NCBI GenBank assembly: GCA_003864495.1
Contig: ML133457.1
Coordinates: 682,001-746,000 of the forward strand
DNA: 64,000 nucleotides
Origin: Nemopilema nomurai
Lineage: Eukaryota; Cnidaria; Scyphozoa; Rhizostomeae; Rhizostomatidae
Direction of reading: 5' to 3'
Part shown: in pieces, positions 58,804 through 64,000 of the stretch
How positions within the stretch are numbered: position 1 is the first letter of the stretch
Layout of the letters: each line of letters starts with the position of its first letter
Made by a program: the position numbers and the translations under genes
The notes under the pieces: model-generated
What the model saw: only the letters and a program-made list of their open reading frames with translations
Database searches by the model: none
Told to the model about the DNA's origin: nothing

Positions 58804-60578
58804 GTAAGACAGAAAAGTAACCTAGAGTTTTGTTTGACAGGTATAATTTTTGTTTTACTTCACAGCATCATTTTTAGGAATCATTACAAACTATACTGCC
58901 ATTGGTTTTACTCAAAGTCCTTTTAATTTGCAAAGCTATTATAAATTAGCTATACCGTTTTAAAGAGCATTTCATTAGCACAAATCCTAAAAGTGCAATT
59001 GATATGGCTACCAAAATCTTGCTATCAGAAGCATTTAGAAATGCCAACTAACACCAACATCAAACTGTCATCCTCGTTTCTCAAAATTTGTCACTTTAAT
59101 TTAGCTATCAGCTACAAAAATTTACTTAGCGTCCATTTTCTAAATAGTAGTTGGAAATCGAAAAATCATTCTTTTGAGTTTGACATCAAGACAGTTTTTA
59201 ACAGCCCATTAAAATTTTTGCTCATAAGTTGAGCGCCGATTCAATCAAATAGAAACATTATTAATAATAACCTTTTAAGTTCGCAGGTTGTCTGAACCAA
59301 GCTCTGATAACGTTTATGTAGCTGTTATCTTTACAAAGCAGCTTTTGACAGAGGCGGTGCTGAAGTTATGTAATGAAGGTCACTCATATCTTCATAAGAC
59401 TGTTGTAACCTGGCAGCAAAGTTCTTTTGGGCCTTAAGAAGCTCCGATTAAGCGTCTGGTTCTCACGAACAACAATTGTAAAATGGTGGAGGAGATTTGA
59501 ACGTTGGTGTATTTTCAAAAGTATGAGTAATTCCGCATTATTGCAAATTTGGAAGAGATACTGGTTTGCAGTGGGAAACCAATATTTGCAGCCTCATATA
59601 CCTGGCCTGGCTAGTACCTAATTTCTTAACTAGATAGGAATCGAGAAAGGAATCGGGATAAAGGTTAGGGAGAAATAGCAGCTGTCCTTATCAACCAAAG
59701 TTTTGTGTATTTCAATTTTAATGTTGCGTGGTGAATCCCTGGAGGGCTACTCCTGGTCAATCACATTCCCATGATCCTAAAACCCACATCGAACGAAACA
59801 GCTATTTCTATGGAACATCTAAAAGCTCATTGCAGTCTCGATATACGTTCTGAAATTGTGGTGAAAACGGTTCTAATGAAGAAGAGATCACCGTTATAAA
59901 CTAGCTAATAAATGCAACCATGAAAAACCCAAGCATACACACCAAAGGTGCAGAATGCTATTTGGAGAAGGACCCGAGAACCTGATCCAGCGGGGGGAAC
60001 TTTTTCAGAAACACATTGGCTCCTTAATGCGGACTTTTGATTGCATGCTTTGATGACTGTGTTACAGTTGATAGTGTGCGCAAAGCTATCTTGGACATCG
60101 CCCAGATATTGTATTACATCTTCAGAATCTCTGATTATCCGGTTTTGCGGCTTTGGATACAATCCACGAAACAGCCAATTGGCCAATATCCAGGAACTGA
60201 AAACAAACACCATTTCATTATCTTTCTCATGACATATTGCTTTATTTCCCAGGGCAGATAATCTATGACTAAAGTCACATCCGAAGAAATAAGAATTTTT
60301 GTGGGCCAAAATCTAGACTAATTGAATACGTAGACTTGATTTTCATTCAGGGTGTACTCAAGAATACAACAGGCATTTGTGGGCCGTCTCGCAAATCTCT
60401 TTCTCTATTTTCCTAAGAAGTCTCAACCTTACTTTCTAGTTTTGCTTTGTTCCCGCTGGCCGTCCGTGATCGTCAGAGCAGAGGGTTAGACCAAGTGGGA
60501 TTTGCAGCAACGCCTAAAGCTATCTGAAGCAATGAAGACATCGTGGTCTGATCGGTTCTACTGAACTTCGATTTTCAG
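58804..60578. other. gap with weak coding potential on both strands
   Basis: Mostly AT-rich. At about 59905-60309 both strands stay open (134 codons on minus, 74 on plus). The minus strand reads NRIIRDSEDVIQYLGDVQDS, the plus strand CVTVDSVRKAILDIAQILYY. Splice signals do not settle which, if either, is real. Nothing else is supported. Confidence 0.3.
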
Positions 60579-60658
60579 GCCAAGATCAGTCGACAAACCA
60601 TTTATCTACATCTTTGGTCAGATCAAATAGCCAACTGTCGGACTTCCCCTGTTGCACA

Positions 60659-63403
60659 ATGCTTTGGGGAGGAAAAGAGGATCTGCCTTCAGCACTCTTG
60701 TCCACTGCAATCCTATTACTTCTTGCCTGTAGTGGTCAGTGTCTTTTGATGAACACACAGAAGAACTTCGAAACGTGTCTCGCGTCTGGCCTAGACGTGC
60801 TCAGAGAGACAACCAACATACAGAGGTTTAGAGCCACCTTTGATCTGGAAACGGTACGTGATTGTTTATAACTTTCAAAATGTTTTGGCCATCAACATTA
60901 TCCAAGAAACATGACTATGTGAGCGAAGCATCTTCGTGTTCTAATTTTCGCATTCTCCTTAAGAAGGGGTGCTTTTAAGTGGAAAACGCTAGACGTGGGT
61001 CTCTTGTTTCTTGCAATTGGCAAGCACAGTAGATATTGATGTTTTTACGGGAACAACAAGTTTCAACTTTGTTTACTCTCTTTTATCTCCTTTTTGATAC
61101 TGCTTTATACGTCCTAGCTAATCGCGTTAGGTACAAGTAATTTCATGTTTGGAACTCAAAAACAAAGTTTCATAACTACAATATGGTCTTGAGCTGTTTA
61201 TATAAATAAAACAATTCCGGATAGCTGAATCGCATTATGGACTCTTGTTTTCACCTACTTTAATAGCTTGAACATAGACCTGACTACATGGGCTCAAATT
61301 AAAATTTCTTTGATTGGTTGAATTTAAAAGAGACCACGTAAATATTAGTTTGCAGTGTTTAATCAGTTGTTTCCCATTCAATGTTTATTCATTTGCTTTG
61401 TTTAATCTAAATTTTAACTATTGTAGCAGTAGGAATGAATCGTGTTTGAATTTCCATTATCAGCATTTCATGGTCTTTTAACTGAAAGTAGGGGTGCTTG
61501 CCAGATCTTTAAAAAGCAGTCACACATTTCTGATGCTTAGTTATTGTAACTAAATTAGCATTTACTTCCCCTAGCATCTATTCCCCTTAGCATCCATTAC
61601 ACATAGAAAGTAAAAAGTGCCAAAATAGTGTTTATAGTTATAAAGTCCAAATGCCATATTAGGAAACCCTGGCACGACAATCTTAGGCCTATCAGATTAA
61701 TAATTGTGATTACCTCATCTGATCGATGTGAATGCCCTAGTGTGAGATTTTCTGGTTTTTAAAATCAAAGCAATGTGTCTTAAACGCATTAACCCCTAAA
61801 CTAAATTCCAGCTTAAAAAAGAAGCTTTATTACCTGGCATATTAAATCTACCTAGATTTTTTTGGATATGTCTAGATTAAACTGGACGGAATCTTTACAA
61901 ATCTTTGAATAGAGATCCTTGTATGATTAAGTGTTTAAGGGCCAACCCTTAGCGCTTATTTGAATGATCGATATTTTTAAAATTAGGCACCAAACACCCC
62001 TGGGCTTTACAGAGTAAATTCTGGGATCCAAGGAGATAAATGAACCAAAAGTGTGGATCAAACAAGGTTATTTTCGCTTCACAGCCTTGAACATTATTAT
62101 TGCAATCAGCCCGTCGTATTCAAGGACTCAGTCAGCGCGCAATTCCCTTCCCCGCTGAAATTAATCGGTCTACCATAATTGCTAATGCTTGCTAATACTA
62201 ATACTTTATGACTACCTTCCACTCAATAAGGAGGGACTCAGTTAAGAAGCCTTGACATCCTTAAAGCGAATTGAGAATATTTTGGTGACTTCGAGCCAGC
62301 AAGCTCTAGCTGTCAATCATCAACCAATCACAACTGTCCATCTACCATTTCACGTGGTCACTTTCACTGTAGACTGCGCGCGATACGCCTGTGAATCTAC
62401 TTCACGTGCACAGTTAGAATGTGACTACACAGCGCAGGCTCTGTACTGTTAATTTTTAGAAAGTGCTTGTTATATGTTTCGATACCCTTTAACTGCTTTT
62501 ATTCATTCAAAAGCGTATTCGCCAATGCTAATGATTTTTCTTTATTCTTCCACTTGTTTTTATCGGTGATGCTCCTCCAGGCACGCCTTCGTGCGTACTA
62601 CCACGCAGGTTGCTTATGGGGGAGGCGAATATTTCAGAGCATACCTGACATTCATTTGTAGCGCAAAGTCTACTACAAGGTGAAGTTCTGTAAAAAAAGT
62701 CCAATATGCTTTGCTTCTACGATCGACCAAAAAGAAGTAAATGAGGATGTCGTTAACAAAATCGAATCTTGGGCAAAAATCATAAAAGTGATACAGGTTT
62801 GCCGTGTATTTCATATGTCTTTCCCCAATGATGCTTAATTTCAAGAAATACTTGCAAACCAGGCAGCCTGAGTTTCAGATATTTCAAGAAATCATTAAAT
62901 TAAGTATTTCACGACTGTCGTGGTGAAGAGTTTTTTTGTAGCCGTGGCTTGATTCTTTGCAATAAAATATTAATAGCACTTAGCAAAAGTTTGCTTCCAT
63001 TTGACTTCAATTTTAGTATTATTAACTTCCATCTATTACTCATTTTACTTTTATTCTTAACAACAAGTATAACTTAAGGCCCTAAATCTGCTGAAATGTT
63101 TATACCTTTTCATTGTTAATTTTTGCGTCTTTCAATATTATGAACGTAGATGATGGTTTAATCGCTTTCTGCTAGGAATATTACCCAAAACATTAGCCTT
63201 AACTTGATAATTTATTAGTAGGCTTAGTTCATTCAACAATCGATAAGTTATTATTTATTAGGGAAAAGGAACTTTCATGCCCTATACAAAGGATGTGCAT
63301 TCAAAAGAATTTGGCGGCCCAAGAGATTATTACAACTGCACACAAAGTTTTTACATTATCACACACAAGCCAAGTCAGGCAGAAATCAGAAAGATGACAA
63401 GAA
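60659..63403 (+). CDS. 5' part of a signal-peptide protein gene, product unknown
   Basis: The first segment starts at ATG 60659 and ends at 60853 before GTACGT. The second is 63262-63403, between TTATTAG and GTAAGT. The junction is phase 0 and the exit phase 1, so coding continues beyond the window. The start MLWGGKEDLPSALLSTAILL is followed by LLACSGQC, a typical signal peptide. Then come NFETCLASGLDVLRETTNIQ and, in exon 2, GTFMPYTKDVHSKEFGGPRD followed by YYNCTQSFYIITHKPSQAEI, with an N-glycosylation site (NCT). The first exon begins at an acceptor (GATTTTCAG, 60570-60578) and is open upstream of the ATG, so a further 5' exon is expected. Secretion or an extracellular/lumenal domain is inferred; the family is not recognised. 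Confidence 0.5.
60854..63261 (+). other. intron of the signal-peptide gene
   Basis: AT-rich DNA of 2.4 kb. Short frames only (up to 76 codons). No repeat or RNA gene was recognised, although an additional exon could be hidden. Confidence 0.45.
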
Positions 63404-64000
63404 GTAAGTCTAGCTAACCACATTTGAAAGTCATTTTGTACTTGCAGTAAGCTGCAGGGAGATTACTGTATTTTGGTTTCGTTCCATGTGGGGAACTTTA
63501 GAGCTAATTGATACATTCAATAAAAAAGCTGCATCTCTTGTCAGAGCCATTTTCCAGTTGTCGTGTTCCTTTAGATGAACATCTATTCAAAGTTTTGTTA
63601 CAAGTCTATTATGAACAAATTCTGTTGTGAGATCATTTCTTGTTTGCCAACGAGCAATGGCACTTCTACAAGGAGGGCTAGGGGGCCACAGAGTTTATAT
63701 CAGCCACTTCATTTGCCCCCCACTCTTTTAAGAAAAGATTTGGTTATTGGATAGTGTTTTCTTGCATTTGCTTTATATGTAGTTATCGGTATGATTTGCT
63801 CGAGGAGCCTCTCTAAACTACAGCCTGCATTGGTTTGCATGCACTATGCATTAATGTTTTGAAACAAAGAGATTTAGATCTTCTAAAAAAAGATCGTCTA
63901 AATTATATCCCAGGATTTTCTGTGGTGGTGACCACCTCTGGCCAGCAAAAGGTCTTACCATAGAGGCTTTTTGCTGTGGAAGATTAAAGAGGAAGTAAAT
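63404..64000 (+). other. right edge, probably intronic
   Basis: After the GTAAGT donor at 63404 no further phase-1 exon with a convincing acceptor is seen before the window ends. Confidence 0.45.

Noticed and set aside
59905..60309. 134-codon minus-strand frame that looks partly protein-like
   Set aside because: The opposite strand is also open over much of the interval, no start or splice evidence decides between them, and no family is recognised. It is mentioned only in the gap description.

Overview
The window is nuclear DNA from an invertebrate animal. It is AT-rich, has GT-AG introns, long intergenic stretches, satellite DNA and MITE-like inverted repeats, and carries metazoan orthologues (PIH1D1, SLC49A4/DIRC2, FANCA) plus an intronless rhodopsin-family GPCR. 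Low gene density, very compact FANCA coding structure and the style of the dispersed repeats fit a cnidarian, perhaps an anthozoan; this placement is an inference, not a proof. No bacterial operons, CRISPR arrays or convincing tRNA/rRNA genes were seen.

Layout. 1-4592: no supported gene. 4593-20037 (+): a nine-exon gene of about 383 codons. It encodes exon-by-exon repeats of an arginine/serine plus acidic motif, then a coiled coil and a basic tail with tryptophan motifs. Its 6.5 kb intron 4 contains a nested, same-strand, apparently intronless 620-codon gene (14487-16349) of unknown function. 21276-21519: a broken, internally deleted copy of that nested gene. 22103-24064 (+): traces of another gene, with short phase-compatible exons and a polypurine minisatellite in the middle. 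24065-28788: AT-rich, no supported gene. 28800-32652 (+): complete PIH1D1 (five coding exons). 33565-36232 (-): complete SLC49A4/DIRC2 (three coding exons), convergent with PIH1D1. 38984-40084 (+): single-exon orphan class A GPCR. 40428-44990: 26-copy satellite of about 176 bp, with a perfect 14-bp palindrome in almost every unit. 45557-52378 (+): FANCA in only two coding exons, the second 4.1 kb long. 52379-64000: mostly non-coding, with a MITE-like element, a TATA promoter candidate, an orphan exon, and near the right edge the first exons of a signal-peptide protein gene that runs off the window.

The recognised genes do not form one pathway. PIH1D1 is an R2TP co-chaperone adaptor, SLC49A4 a lysosomal transporter, FANCA a DNA-crosslink-repair core component. 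The least explained parts are the nine-exon repeat/coiled-coil gene (which appears one nucleotide short at a microexon), the nested intronless gene with its decayed copy, and the palindromic satellite. All exon joins were worked out by eye from splice signals and phase, without transcript data.
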